Shown in pieces: positions 25,051-33,376 of a stretch of 64,000 bases of DNA. Numbering within the stretch: the stretch's first letter is position 1; each line of letters starts with the position of its first letter. A program made the translations under genes and the position numbers. Below the pieces are notes generated by a model. That model was given only the letters and a program-made list of their open reading frames with translations, did not search any database and was not told the origin of the DNA. This DNA comes from Hymenobacter fodinae (GTDB taxonomy: Bacteria; Bacteroidota; Bacteroidia; Cytophagales; Hymenobacteraceae), in the NCBI RefSeq assembly GCF_004745825.1, contig NZ_SRLA01000003.1, positions 868,001 to 932,000 of the forward strand, in the 5' to 3' direction.

Positions 25051-25090
25051 CCAACAGCCCCGAATGGTATATACCATTCGGGGCTGTTGG
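25051..25090. terminator. 40-base perfect palindrome, bidirectional terminator
   Basis: A perfect inverted repeat with arms of 20 bases (starting CCAACAGCCCCGAATGG) and no unpaired loop base, followed by CTTTTGC on the forward strand. It lies between the convergent kinase-like gene and the SDR gene and probably ends both transcripts. Confidence 0.75.
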
Positions 25091-25135
25091 CTTTTGCGGG
25101 GCTGGTGCTTTCACTCATGAAAGCTGAGTTGCCCT

Positions 25136-26143
25136 TTATGGTTGCCCACCGCCCCCAGCCGCGCCATATACCTGACCGGTAGCGTAGCTGGCATTGGGGT
25201 CGGCTAGCTGCACGTAAATAGAGGCAAGCTCGGCGGGTTGTCCCGGCCGACCCATGGGAGTGTCGCCGCCAAATTTTTTCAGCTTCTCTTGAGTGGCGCC
25301 GCCGCTTACCTGCAGCGGTGTCCAGATGGGGCCGGGGGCCACGCCGTTCACCCGGATGCCCTTCGGCCCAAGCTGTTTTGCCAAGGAGCGCACGTAGTTG
25401 GTGGTGGCTGCCTTGGTTTGCGCGTAGTCGTAGAGGTCGGCGGAGGGGTCGGTGGCCTGCTCAGAAGTGGTACCAATGATTACCGAGCCCGGCTGCATGT
25501 GGGGCAACGCCGCCTTAATAGTCCAGAATGGCGCGTAGATGTTGGTTTTCATCGTCGCGTCGAAATCCTCGCTGGAGAGCTCCAGAATGGATTGATGCTG
25601 TTGCTGCCGAGCCGCGTTATTAACCAGAATATCGAGCCCGCCGAGCTGACGCACGGCCTCATCAACCAGCTTTTTGCAGAAAGCTTCGTCGCGCAGGTCG
25701 CCGGGAATGGCTACGGCTTTCTGGCCAGCTGCTTTAATTAGGGCTATTACTTCTTTAGCGTCGGCTTCTTCTGCTGGCAGGTAGTTGATGGCTACGTCGG
25801 CGCCTTCGCGGGCGTAAGCAATGGCTGCCGCCCGGCCCATGCCCGAGTCGCCGCCCGTAATTAGGGCTTTGCGCCCCTTGAGGCGACCTGAGCCCTTATA
25901 GCTCTTCTCGCCGTGGTCGGGCACTGGGTCCATCTTGCTGGCCAAGCCCGGCCACGCCTGCGACTGGCCTTTAAAAGGTGGCCTAGCATATTTGGTGTTG
26001 GGGTTTTCGAGGGCAGCGGGCGCGGCCGCAGCGGGGCTGGCTACGCTTTCAACCGCTAGGCCTGGTGCTACGGCAGCCGCGGCTAAGCCGGCTCCTATTC
26101 CTACTAATACCTTACGCCGAGTGACGTTATTTTCTTCTTGCAT
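25136..26143 (-). CDS. Exported SDR-family oxidoreductase (twin-arginine signal)
   Basis: A 335-residue short-chain dehydrogenase of the YghA-like class. The N-terminus carries a twin-arginine signal (NVTRRKVLVGIGAGLAAAAVA), so a folded, cofactor-loaded enzyme is probably exported to the periplasm. The Rossmann motif is TGGDSGMGRA, the structural motif LVNNAARQ, and the catalytic residues are the Ser in IGTTSEQ and Tyr-Lys in YDYAQTKAA. The C-terminus ATGQVYGAAGGGGQP is family-like. Relatives act on aldehydes, glucose or quinones; the substrate is unknown. It is a single-gene unit facing the kinase homologue across a palindromic terminator. Confidence 0.87.
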   Translation of the reverse strand: MQEENNVTRRKVLVGIGAGLAAAAVAPGLAVESVASPAAAAPAALENPNTKYARPPFKGQSQAWPGLASKMDPVPDHGEKSYKGSGRLKGRKALITGGDSGMGRAAAIAYAREGADVAINYLPAEEADAKEVIALIKAAGQKAVAIPGDLRDEAFCKKLVDEAVRQLGGLDILVNNAARQQQHQSILELSSEDFDATMKTNIYAPFWTIKAALPHMQPGSVIIGTTSEQATDPSADLYDYAQTKAATTNYVRSLAKQLGPKGIRVNGVAPGPIWTPLQVSGGATQEKLKKFGGDTPMGRPGQPAELASIYVQLADPNASYATGQVYGAAGGGGQP

Positions 26144-26400
26144 GATAGCGTGATGTTCAATGGGTAGTCGAATAAGCCCTTATCGGATAGACATAGCTGC
26201 TGTACCAGGATAGCTAGTCGAGGCCTTCTCACGGTCTGATTTGGTCTTCGCCCCGCTGTCCCAAGTTTCCAACCTCTCTGTGCTTGCCCAAGGGTCTAAG
26301 AGTGTTACTACATCTGGCTCGCAACAGTTACCAATGCCCAAATTTTATCAGCAGCGGCTTCTATTGCTATACTCTTGCATCTACTTCTCTGACTTAGACC
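26144..26400. other. Gene-poor stretch before the acyltransferase remnant
   Basis: No supported gene. Short open frames (for example from 26241) have no recognisable content and are broken by stops. The region leads into the decayed coding remnant at 26401-26695. Confidence 0.4.
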
Positions 26401-26695
26401 TTGACGCCTCGCCAAGAAACGCTCAATACTATTCGGCCCTTACTGGCCTACGCACCGTGGTGCACGGAGTTCTTCGTTGGGATAGGCCTAGCCCTCTGGA
26501 TGCAGCGCACTACCAGCAAACACCTGCCCGATATATGTTGGAGTCGTTGCGGTTGTATTTACTGGGCTCTCCACCGTGTTGTATATGGGAGTGGAAAAGC
26601 CCTTGCAACGTCTGCTAGGCGCTAGGCCGCAAGCGACAGCAGCGCCCGGCTCCTTCGCGTCCCAGCCATTGCCCAAACGCCTCCCCTGGAGTTAG
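26401..26695 (+). pseudogene. Remnant of a membrane acyltransferase (C-terminal part), frameshifted
   Basis: Two frames carry membrane-protein-like peptides that would join with one frameshift near 26530. The first frame gives RPLLAYAPWCTEFFVGIGLALWMQR and the other continues YVGVVAVVFTGLSTVLYMGVEKPLQRLLGARP before a TAG at 26693. The end pattern (hydrophobic helix, then Y-x-x-V-E-K-P-x-x-R) is that of the C-terminus of acyltransferase family 3 (OafA/YrhL-like) proteins. No upstream two-thirds of such a protein is present, so this is a fragment. The family call is an inference from a short stretch. Confidence 0.4.
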
Positions 26696-26711
26696 CGTAG
26701 AGCAAAGGGCC

Positions 26712-26719
26712 TACCTTCG
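26712..26719 (+). promoter_or_regulatory. Putative -7 box (TACCTTCG)
   Basis: Near match to TAnnTTTG, 42 bases before the ATG at 26762. Confidence 0.4.
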
Positions 26720-26761
26720 GGTGTTGGGGTTAGGCCCTCTGCTTTTACTTCTGTTGCGCCT

Positions 26762-28765
26762 ATGCTGCGTTTTTTGCTTTTGGGGCTGCTGGTATTGCTC
26801 ACCACCATTGCCGGAGCCCAGCAGATGAGTACGGTGAAAGGGCGCGTGCTCGATGCCCAAACGCGTAGGCCAGTGCCGTACGCCTTAGTTGGGGCAGTGG
26901 GCAACCAGCTTGGTACCAGCGCCAATGAGGAAGGGCGTTTCTCACTGAGCATTCCGCCTGAATATCAGCCGCAGGCTCTCGAAATTACCTTTATCGGGTA
27001 CCGCAAGGCTACGCTGCCGCTGCCCGTGCCAGCGGAGCAGGAAGTACAGATTCTGCTGGAGCCCGCACCTACCCAGCTGGCCAACGTCACGGTGTCGGGC
27101 TCGGCATTGGGCATTGTGCGGGCAGCGGTGGCGCGCATTCCGCGCAACTTTGCTACCCGGCCCGTGCAGCTCACGGGCTTTTACCGCGAGTCGAGCAACC
27201 TGCCAGAGGGCCGCTACCTGTACCTGGCCGAAGGTGTGCTGCGGGTGCGGAAGGAATCGTACCGCACGGCCCACCCTACCGGTGGCGACGTGGAACTGGT
27301 GCAGACCCGCAAGTACGAAGCCCACGACACCAGCCGTACCCAGCTAAACTGGCAGGCTGGCCCCCTGATTCCGCACCGCTTCGACTTTGTGTACAACCGC
27401 GCCGACTTCATCAGCAAGGCCCACTACGCCGAGTACGATTACCAGATTGCCGACGTGACCACCTACAACGGGAGGCCGGTGTATGCTATTTCCTTCAAGC
27501 CTCGTTCTGCCAAAGCCAACTACCAGGGCCGGGTATTTATTGACCTCGACTCCTACGCCTTCCTGGGGGCCGAGTTTAGCCTGACGCCCGGCGGCGTGAA
27601 GCGCTACCAAGCGGGTTTTGCGGCCATGGGCGACTACGCCTACAGCCGCCGCAGCCGCCAAGTCAGCTACCAGCGCTACGCGGGCCGTTGGTACCTCAAG
27701 CGCGTGTGGGACCAAGCCGCCAGTCAGCAGCCGGGCCGGGAGTACCAACACACCAGCGAGTTTATTACCACGGCCATTGATACCGCCAAAACCCGCCGCC
27801 CAGCCTACGCCGACCGTTTCCGGCCCGACGACGTGTTTCTGCGCAATGCCGTGGCCTACGACTCTACTTTCTGGCAAAACTTTACTACCCTGGTATTGCC
27901 CCGGCAGGTAGAGCAGCAGCTCTTAGATGAGGAACGCCAGCGTAAGGCTGAGCAGCTGTTTTCTGACTCAACGGCGGCCGCAGCAGCCCAGCCCGTAGTA
28001 CCCGATTCAGTGGTTCCAGCCCCTGCTCCTGCCCCGCCGGCGGCACCCCGCCGCAAAGGCTTTCTTGAACGCCTGAGCTATTCATCTAGCCTAGTGGGGA
28101 TGCCGCTGCAGGTAACGGAAGGCAATTTGGCAGTGGCCTACGCGCCGGCGGGGTCCTCTTTTTCGGCTGTGGGTAGCAGCCAGCTTGAGCCCCGCAGGTT
28201 GAGCGTGGTTCCGCGTTTTGATTACCTGTTTAGGCTTAGCCCGCACTGGCAGCTGCACTATGGGGCGGGCAGCTTACGCGGAGCGCTACGGGGTGGCCTA
28301 CAAGCGGCGGGGGTCCACTACCTGCAGAATCTTTCCCGAAAGCGGCGCCCGGTGTACGTGCGCGCCGGCCTCGACTACAGCCGCATTGTGCTGCGGCAGC
28401 GCCTGGGCCGCTTCAACAACCCCGATGCCGGCTTGCAGGTAAACGGCACCTCCCTCGACGCTACCCGACTGGCCGTAGGCCTACAATCCATTACCAAAGG
28501 ACTAGCCCCACAGCTAGGCCTGGAAGTTAAGATTGGCAGCAACCTGTACATCTTTACCGAAGCCAGCTATTGCATTCAGACCGCCACTACCAGCGAGTTG
28601 CTGGTGGAAGAAAAGCAAGGCTTCTTCTTGAGTCGCGCTGCTGCCCGCGTCCGCCTGCCCTCGCCTGATGTGCAGGTGCGGCTAAACGAGCAAGTGCAAC
28701 AGTCGGCGCCCTTTGTGCCTAGGCCACTGCTGCTGCGCATAGGCATTGCCGTGGGCGGGCACTAG
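26762..28765 (+). CDS. Carboxypeptidase-regulatory-domain outer-membrane-associated protein
   Basis: A 667-residue exported protein. A signal peptide (MLRFLLLGLLVLLTTIAGAQQ) is followed by a CarboxypepD_reg-like domain at about 22-105 (VKGRVLDAQTRRPVPYALVGA, NEEGRFSLSIP, ITFIGYRKATLPL), the module found at the front of many Bacteroidota TonB-linked proteins. There is no plug domain. The middle (about 115-330) resembles the DUF5686-like region (FYRESSNLPEGRYLYLAEGVLRV, KANYQGRVFIDLDSYAFLGAEF). After a Pro/Ala-rich linker at about 410-435 the C-terminus is strand-rich and repeats aromatic positions, consistent with a barrel or a surface domain. Its role is unknown. Confidence 0.78.
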   Translation: MLRFLLLGLLVLLTTIAGAQQMSTVKGRVLDAQTRRPVPYALVGAVGNQLGTSANEEGRFSLSIPPEYQPQALEITFIGYRKATLPLPVPAEQEVQILLEPAPTQLANVTVSGSALGIVRAAVARIPRNFATRPVQLTGFYRESSNLPEGRYLYLAEGVLRVRKESYRTAHPTGGDVELVQTRKYEAHDTSRTQLNWQAGPLIPHRFDFVYNRADFISKAHYAEYDYQIADVTTYNGRPVYAISFKPRSAKANYQGRVFIDLDSYAFLGAEFSLTPGGVKRYQAGFAAMGDYAYSRRSRQVSYQRYAGRWYLKRVWDQAASQQPGREYQHTSEFITTAIDTAKTRRPAYADRFRPDDVFLRNAVAYDSTFWQNFTTLVLPRQVEQQLLDEERQRKAEQLFSDSTAAAAAQPVVPDSVVPAPAPAPPAAPRRKGFLERLSYSSSLVGMPLQVTEGNLAVAYAPAGSSFSAVGSSQLEPRRLSVVPRFDYLFRLSPHWQLHYGAGSLRGALRGGLQAAGVHYLQNLSRKRRPVYVRAGLDYSRIVLRQRLGRFNNPDAGLQVNGTSLDATRLAVGLQSITKGLAPQLGLEVKIGSNLYIFTEASYCIQTATTSELLVEEKQGFFLSRAAARVRLPSPDVQVRLNEQVQQSAPFVPRPLLLRIGIAVGGH

Positions 28766-28820
28766 GCAGTGATACACCTCGCCTGCTTTCTTAAATTTAC
28801 CGTGGATTCACTCCAGTAAA

Positions 28821-28857
28821 AAGCCCGGCCACCTTTGCGTGAAAGGCAACCGGGCTT
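28821..28857. terminator. Terminator between convergent genes
   Basis: AAGCCCGG pairs with CCGGGCTT, with an inner CCTTT/AAAGG helix in the loop, followed by ATT. It lies between the gene ending at 28765 and the reverse gene ending at 28888. Confidence 0.6.
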
Positions 28858-28887
28858 ATTACTCGATGTTAAGTGCGGACTAATGGC

Positions 28888-29289
28888 CTAGGCGAAGCGC
28901 AGTTCCTCGGCTTCGAAGATGCGCTTCACTTTGCGCTTCTTCTCCACAATCTGGAAACGGGCCTTATCAGCAGCTTCATCCCAGTACACATCAGAAACCA
29001 AGCCCTGGTGCGCCGGACGGCCGGGCTCGGGGCTCACCTCCTGCACCAAGTCGCCGAAGCTGAAGGTAGGCTTTGTATAGAGCTCCTTAAACAATTCGCC
29101 GCTGACCTTGAACTGCTGCTCATCGTAGCGCAGCAGAATCCAGTCGTCGGTTTCATCAATTTTTTCAAAGACTTTGCCCAAGGGCTCCAGCCACTCAAAC
29201 GTGCGGCGGTTTGCTGGGTGAATGTAACGCAGGCCGTAGTCAGGGGTCCAGGAGTACAGGCCGTAGATGACGGGTTTAGGACGGGGCAC
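28888..29289 (-). CDS. Hypothetical protein of unknown function
   Basis: A 133-residue soluble protein starting MPRPKPVIYGLYSWTPDYGLRY. It is rich in aromatic and charged residues with no signal peptide or membrane helix; a compact mixed alpha/beta fold seems likely (DDWILLRYDEQQFKVSGELFKEL). I do not recognise a characterised family. It stands alone between a convergent terminator and the divergent DUF421 pair. Confidence 0.65.
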   Translation of the reverse strand: MPRPKPVIYGLYSWTPDYGLRYIHPANRRTFEWLEPLGKVFEKIDETDDWILLRYDEQQFKVSGELFKELYTKPTFSFGDLVQEVSPEPGRPAHQGLVSDVYWDEAADKARFQIVEKKRKVKRIFEAEELRFA

Positions 29290-29504
29290 GCAGGTAAGAA
29301 GAATAGAGTAAAAACAGGAGAACAGTTACTGACAGACAGAGGTTGCACCGCCGCGAAAAACTGGCTAGTAGGCCATAAAACTACACTAACCCGGATTAGT
29401 TCGGAGTAAAATCAGGCTTTGTACGGAGCGCTTTTAGTCTCTTTAACCATAACGCCGCCCCTACCCCCGACGTTCAGTACTGTATCTGACAGCAAGGACG
29501 TGGC

Positions 29505-30194
29505 ATGAAGAAGGAAGACATTCACCTCGGTGATATACAACGCATTTTGTTTGGTGATACCCCCGCCGAGTTCACGCTGGAAGTCATCGTTCGAACAATA
29601 ATCATATACCTGATCTTTCTGGTCATCATGCGCCTGTTTGGCAAGCGCATGAACGGGCAGCTCACTATCACGGAGCTTTCCGTGATGCTCACCCTGGGGG
29701 CCATCATTGCCGTGCCCATGCAGGTGCCCAACCGGGGGCTACTGCCCGGGGCTATTCTGCTGGTTTGCGTGCTGTACTTGCAGCGGGGCCTCAACTGGTG
29801 GTCGGTGAAGCGGCGCAAGGTGGAAGTAATCGTGCAGGGCAAGGTGATCATGCTGGCCAAGAATGGGATGCTGCTCCCCGACCAACTAAAGAAGGAGCGC
29901 GTTTCGCACGAACAGCTTTTTGCAGAGCTGCGCGACCATAAAATCACTCACCTAGGCCAGGTAAAGCGGGTGTACATGGAGGCCAGTGGCACTTTCAGCG
30001 TGTATAAGCAGGAACCCGCCACTCCCAGCCTGAGTGTGCTGCCTAGCCAAGACAACGCGCTGAAGGAGGAGCAGGAAAAAGCGCCCAACCAGCGGGTCTG
30101 CGAATACTGTGGCAACCAGGCCCGCCCCGAAGACCACGCCGGCGGCCGCTGCCTCAACTGCGGGCATGAGGAGTGGATTGCAGCCGTTTGCTAG
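29505..30194 (+). CDS. DUF421 (YetF-like) membrane protein with C-terminal zinc ribbon
   Basis: A 229-residue protein. Three membrane helices occupy about residues 25-100 (IVRTIIIYLIFLVIMRLFGKRMNGQLTITELSVMLTLGAIIAVPMQ), followed by the soluble DUF421 domain (VIVQGKVIMLAKNGMLLPDQLKKERVSHEQLFAELRDHKITHLGQVKRVYMEASGTFSV). Unusually, the C-terminus adds a zinc ribbon (CEYCGNQ near residue 197, CLNCGHEEW near 218). YetF family proteins are of unknown function, with some links to spore germination and stress in Bacillus. A paralogue of the same build follows 72 bases downstream. Confidence 0.85.
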   Translation: MKKEDIHLGDIQRILFGDTPAEFTLEVIVRTIIIYLIFLVIMRLFGKRMNGQLTITELSVMLTLGAIIAVPMQVPNRGLLPGAILLVCVLYLQRGLNWWSVKRRKVEVIVQGKVIMLAKNGMLLPDQLKKERVSHEQLFAELRDHKITHLGQVKRVYMEASGTFSVYKQEPATPSLSVLPSQDNALKEEQEKAPNQRVCEYCGNQARPEDHAGGRCLNCGHEEWIAAVC

Positions 30195-30266
30195 CCCGTG
30201 GCGCAGTGGCCTAGGCCTCTCCCGCAGCCAGCATATCCCTTATTCTTTTGTACTTATAGCTAGTGT

Positions 30267-30968
30267 ATGAAACCCGAAGACTTTCAGTTGTTTGAGCCCT
30301 TGCGCGTACTGCTGGGCGATGTTCCGTGGAGCTTTCTGCTGGAGATTCTGCTGCGCGTATTATTCCTGTACGGGCTGCTTGTACTGTCTATGCGGCTAAT
30401 GGGCAAGCGCATGGGCGCCCAGCTCAGCCGTAACGAAATGGCGGCGCTCGTTTCGTTGGCTGCTGCCATTGGTGTACCCATTCAGGCCCCTGACCGCGGC
30501 TTGGTAGCTCCGCTCTGTATTGCCGCCATCATTGTGATTGGCCAACGCCTGATTTCCCGCTCTACGCTGCGCAGCAAACGGTTTGAGGAGTTTTCTCAGG
30601 ACGATATTGCCATTATGGTGGAAAATGGCTGCCTGCACCTCGATAAGCTGCAAGAGGCTGTGGTACCCCAGGAGGGCATATTTGCCCAGCTTCGCTCGAA
30701 AAGCATCACCCACCTAGGCCAGGTAAAGCGCCTGTACATGGAGGCCAACGGCACTTTCACGCTGCTGCCCCAGGAGCCTCCGCAGCCCGGACTGTCCCTC
30801 ATCCCCGACTGGGACGAGGAGTACCGGCAAGAGCAGCCCCTGGCCCCCGACACCTTTGCCTGCAACCGGTGTGGCAATCTGTGCCACAGCAAGCAAGCTC
30901 CCACCACGCCCTGTGAGCGGTGCGGCAATACCCGATGGGTGCAAGCCATTCTCACGAAAACGGAGTGA
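30267..30968 (+). CDS. DUF421 (YetF-like) membrane protein with zinc ribbon, paralogue
   Basis: A 233-residue paralogue of the preceding gene with the same order: membrane helices at about 20-95 (LLEILLRVLFLYGLLVLSMRLMGKRMGAQLSRNEMAALVSLAAAIGVPIQ), DUF421 soluble domain (IAIMVENGCLHLDKLQ, ITHLGQVKRLYMEANGTFTLL) and a C-terminal zinc ribbon (CNRCGNLC...CERCGNTRW). The DNA at 30714-30770 is nearly the same as at 29949-30005, so the pair arose by tandem duplication. A terminator follows. The two proteins may form a heteromer. Confidence 0.85.
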   Translation: MKPEDFQLFEPLRVLLGDVPWSFLLEILLRVLFLYGLLVLSMRLMGKRMGAQLSRNEMAALVSLAAAIGVPIQAPDRGLVAPLCIAAIIVIGQRLISRSTLRSKRFEEFSQDDIAIMVENGCLHLDKLQEAVVPQEGIFAQLRSKSITHLGQVKRLYMEANGTFTLLPQEPPQPGLSLIPDWDEEYRQEQPLAPDTFACNRCGNLCHSKQAPTTPCERCGNTRWVQAILTKTE

Positions 30969-30993
30969 GCTACCTAGCCTTAACGTCACATCA

Positions 30994-31030
30994 GCCAGCG
31001 CCTGCGTTCCTCGGAACGGGGCGCTGGTTT
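30994..31030 (+). terminator. Rho-independent terminator
   Basis: CCAGCGCC pairs with GGCGCTGG around an inner GTTCC/GGAAC helix, followed by TTTGTT, 26 bases after the second DUF421 stop. Confidence 0.65.
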
Positions 31031-31218
31031 GTTATGGGCCACTTAGGAAGAAGGGCCAGTGGCCTACAACGAGGCTGAGCAGTATACTGTCTGGGTCACA
31101 GAATGCGGAACTGACTCGCGGCGCTAGGGTCAATTATTGCTCTGCTTACAACCCAATTCCGGTCCAATCAGTATGAGGAGGTACTGTTGAACTTCAACAC
31201 GGCTTCTCTTACACAAAC

Positions 31219-33060
31219 ATGTCCGTCATCGACTCCGCTCCCACACCTATTTCTATTCCCTCTACTGACTTACAGCCCGGTATGGGGGCTATTCCCCACG
31301 CAAACGGCACCACCTTCCGGGTATGGGCTCCGGCGGCCACGGCGGTTTCGCTAGTCGGCCCATTCAACGACTGGACCGCCACCCGGCACCCCCTCCAGCA
31401 TGAAACCGAGGGCTATTGGGCGGCTGACTTTCCGGGCCTGCCGCCGGGGACCGAATATAAATTTTGGCTGAAAACGCCCACCGGCGAGCTAACCCGCAAC
31501 GACCCCTACGCCCGCGAAGTCACGCACTCGGCCGGCAACTCTGTGGTGCCCGACCACAGCTTTGACTGGGAGGACGACCACTTTGAGATGCCGGCCTGGA
31601 ATGAGCTGGTAATCTATGAGCTGCACGTGGGCACCTTCAACGCCCCCGACCCCGACAAGCCCGGCACCTTCCTCGACGTGGTTGACCGCCTCGACTACCT
31701 GCGCGACCTGGGCATCAATGCCATTGAAATTATGCCACCCACGGAGTTTCCGGGGGGCCGCAGTTGGGGCTACAACCCAGCTCACCCCTTTGCTCTGGAA
31801 ACCGACTATGGCGGGCCCCAGGCCTTCAAGGAGCTAGTAAAACAGGCCCACCGCCACGGCATTGCCGTGATTCTGGATGTAGTGTACAACCACTTTGGCC
31901 CCGGCGACCTGGACCTGTGGCAGTTTGATGGCTGGCAGGAAAATGACGGGGGCGGCATTTACTTCTACAACGACTGGCGCGCCGAAACGCCCTGGGGGCA
32001 CAACCGTCCCGACTACGGCCGCGACGAGGTGCGCCGCTACATCCGCGACAATGCCATGATGTGGCTGGAAGACTACCGCGTAGATGGCTTGCGCTGCGAC
32101 TCAATCTCCCACATCCGCAACGTAGATGGCTCCAGCGACCCTACCCGCGACCTGCCCGAGGGCTGGAGCCTGATGAAGTGGATCAATGAGGAAATTCAGG
32201 AGAAGATGCCCTGGAAGATTACCATTGCCGAAGACCTCCAGGGCAATGAGTACATCACTAGGCCTACTGCTGATGGCGGACAAGGCTTTGCCTCGCAGTG
32301 GGATGCCGCCTTTGTAAACATTGTGCGTGATGCGCTGGTAACGCCCGAAGATGCCGACCGCAACCTGGAAGCCGTGGCGTCCGTCATCGGCCAGACGTAC
32401 AACGGCGACGCCTTCCAGCGGGTGGTATACACGGAGTCGCACGATGAGGTAGCCAATGGCAAAGCCCGCGTGACGGAGGAAATCATGCCGGGTAACGCAG
32501 CTTCCTGGTTCCCGAAGAAACGCTCGACGCTAGGAGCCGCCCTGGTGTTTACCGCTCCCGGCATCCCAATGATTTTCCAGGGCCAGACTATGCTGGCCGA
32601 CGGCCACTTCTCCGACGACCAGCCCCTGGACTGGAGCCGCGCCGAGGAGCACGCCGGCTTGGTGCGCCTCTACCGCGACCTGATTCAACTGCGCCGCAAC
32701 ACCGCCGGCCATACCCGTGGCCTGCTAGGCCAGCACACGGAGGTGTTCCACGTCAACAACGACGACAAGGTACTGGCCTACCGGCGCTGGGCCGATGGCG
32801 AAGGTGGCCCCGGCGACACCACCATCATCCTAGCCAACTTTGCCGACCGCTCCCACGAGGCGTACACCATTGGCCTACCCAGCGGCGGCCACTGGCGCGT
32901 ACGTTTCAACTCCGACTGGGAAGGCTACGATGCTGAGTTTGGCAACTTTGAAAGTGTAGACACTCAGGCGGAAGAAGGCGAGTACGATGGCTGCACCTTC
33001 CACGGCTCCTTCGGACTTGCCCCCTACTCCGTGCTGATTATTTCGCAGGAGCCAGCGTAA
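31219..33060 (+). CDS. GH13 alpha-glucan branching-type enzyme
   Basis: A 613-residue cytosolic glycoside hydrolase family 13 protein. A CBM48-type domain lies at about 20-110 (GTTFRVWAPAATAVSLVGPFNDW, FPGLPPGTEYKFWLKT), then the catalytic barrel: YNPAHPFALETDYGG, LDVVYNHFGP, nucleophile Asp in DGLRCDSISH, acid/base Glu in TIAEDLQG and the third Asp in YTESHDEVANGKARV. The SHDE...GK pattern is that of glycogen branching enzymes, while the N-terminal part also resembles malto-oligosyltrehalose trehalohydrolase. The glycogen synthase gene next door favours a branching role. It is closed by its own terminator. Confidence 0.82.
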   Translation: MSVIDSAPTPISIPSTDLQPGMGAIPHANGTTFRVWAPAATAVSLVGPFNDWTATRHPLQHETEGYWAADFPGLPPGTEYKFWLKTPTGELTRNDPYAREVTHSAGNSVVPDHSFDWEDDHFEMPAWNELVIYELHVGTFNAPDPDKPGTFLDVVDRLDYLRDLGINAIEIMPPTEFPGGRSWGYNPAHPFALETDYGGPQAFKELVKQAHRHGIAVILDVVYNHFGPGDLDLWQFDGWQENDGGGIYFYNDWRAETPWGHNRPDYGRDEVRRYIRDNAMMWLEDYRVDGLRCDSISHIRNVDGSSDPTRDLPEGWSLMKWINEEIQEKMPWKITIAEDLQGNEYITRPTADGGQGFASQWDAAFVNIVRDALVTPEDADRNLEAVASVIGQTYNGDAFQRVVYTESHDEVANGKARVTEEIMPGNAASWFPKKRSTLGAALVFTAPGIPMIFQGQTMLADGHFSDDQPLDWSRAEEHAGLVRLYRDLIQLRRNTAGHTRGLLGQHTEVFHVNNDDKVLAYRRWADGEGGPGDTTIILANFADRSHEAYTIGLPSGGHWRVRFNSDWEGYDAEFGNFESVDTQAEEGEYDGCTFHGSFGLAPYSVLIISQEPA

Positions 33061-33084
33061 GTGCCATCACTTTGCTTCTACGAA

Positions 33085-33118
33085 CAAGCCCACCCCGGTC
33101 ATTTCCGGGGTGGGCTTG
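33085..33118 (+). terminator. Rho-independent terminator
   Basis: A perfect 14-bp stem (CAAGCCCACCCCGG with CCGGGGTGGGCTTG) around TCATTT, 24 bases after the GH13 stop. The remaining bases to 33376 hold no gene that I can support. Confidence 0.8.
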
Positions 33119-33376
33119 CTGCTTTGTGTCGGCCCTCATACTATGCGGCTTTGCGCTGCTCACCATTGGCCGGCCGCGCGGTACTACTGCCGATATAGCC
33201 AGCTTATTCGATAAGAAGCAGCAGGAAGCAGCTCAGTAACCTAGAGACAGAAAAGCCCTGTTGCTGAAGTAGTTGGCTGGGCGTTTTCTCCCTATCATCA
33301 GGAAAAGCCTTGGTTTTCCCTTTGAAACTACGTAAGCACCTCTATCTTGCCACCACTCCCACCGAACTACACGCTC

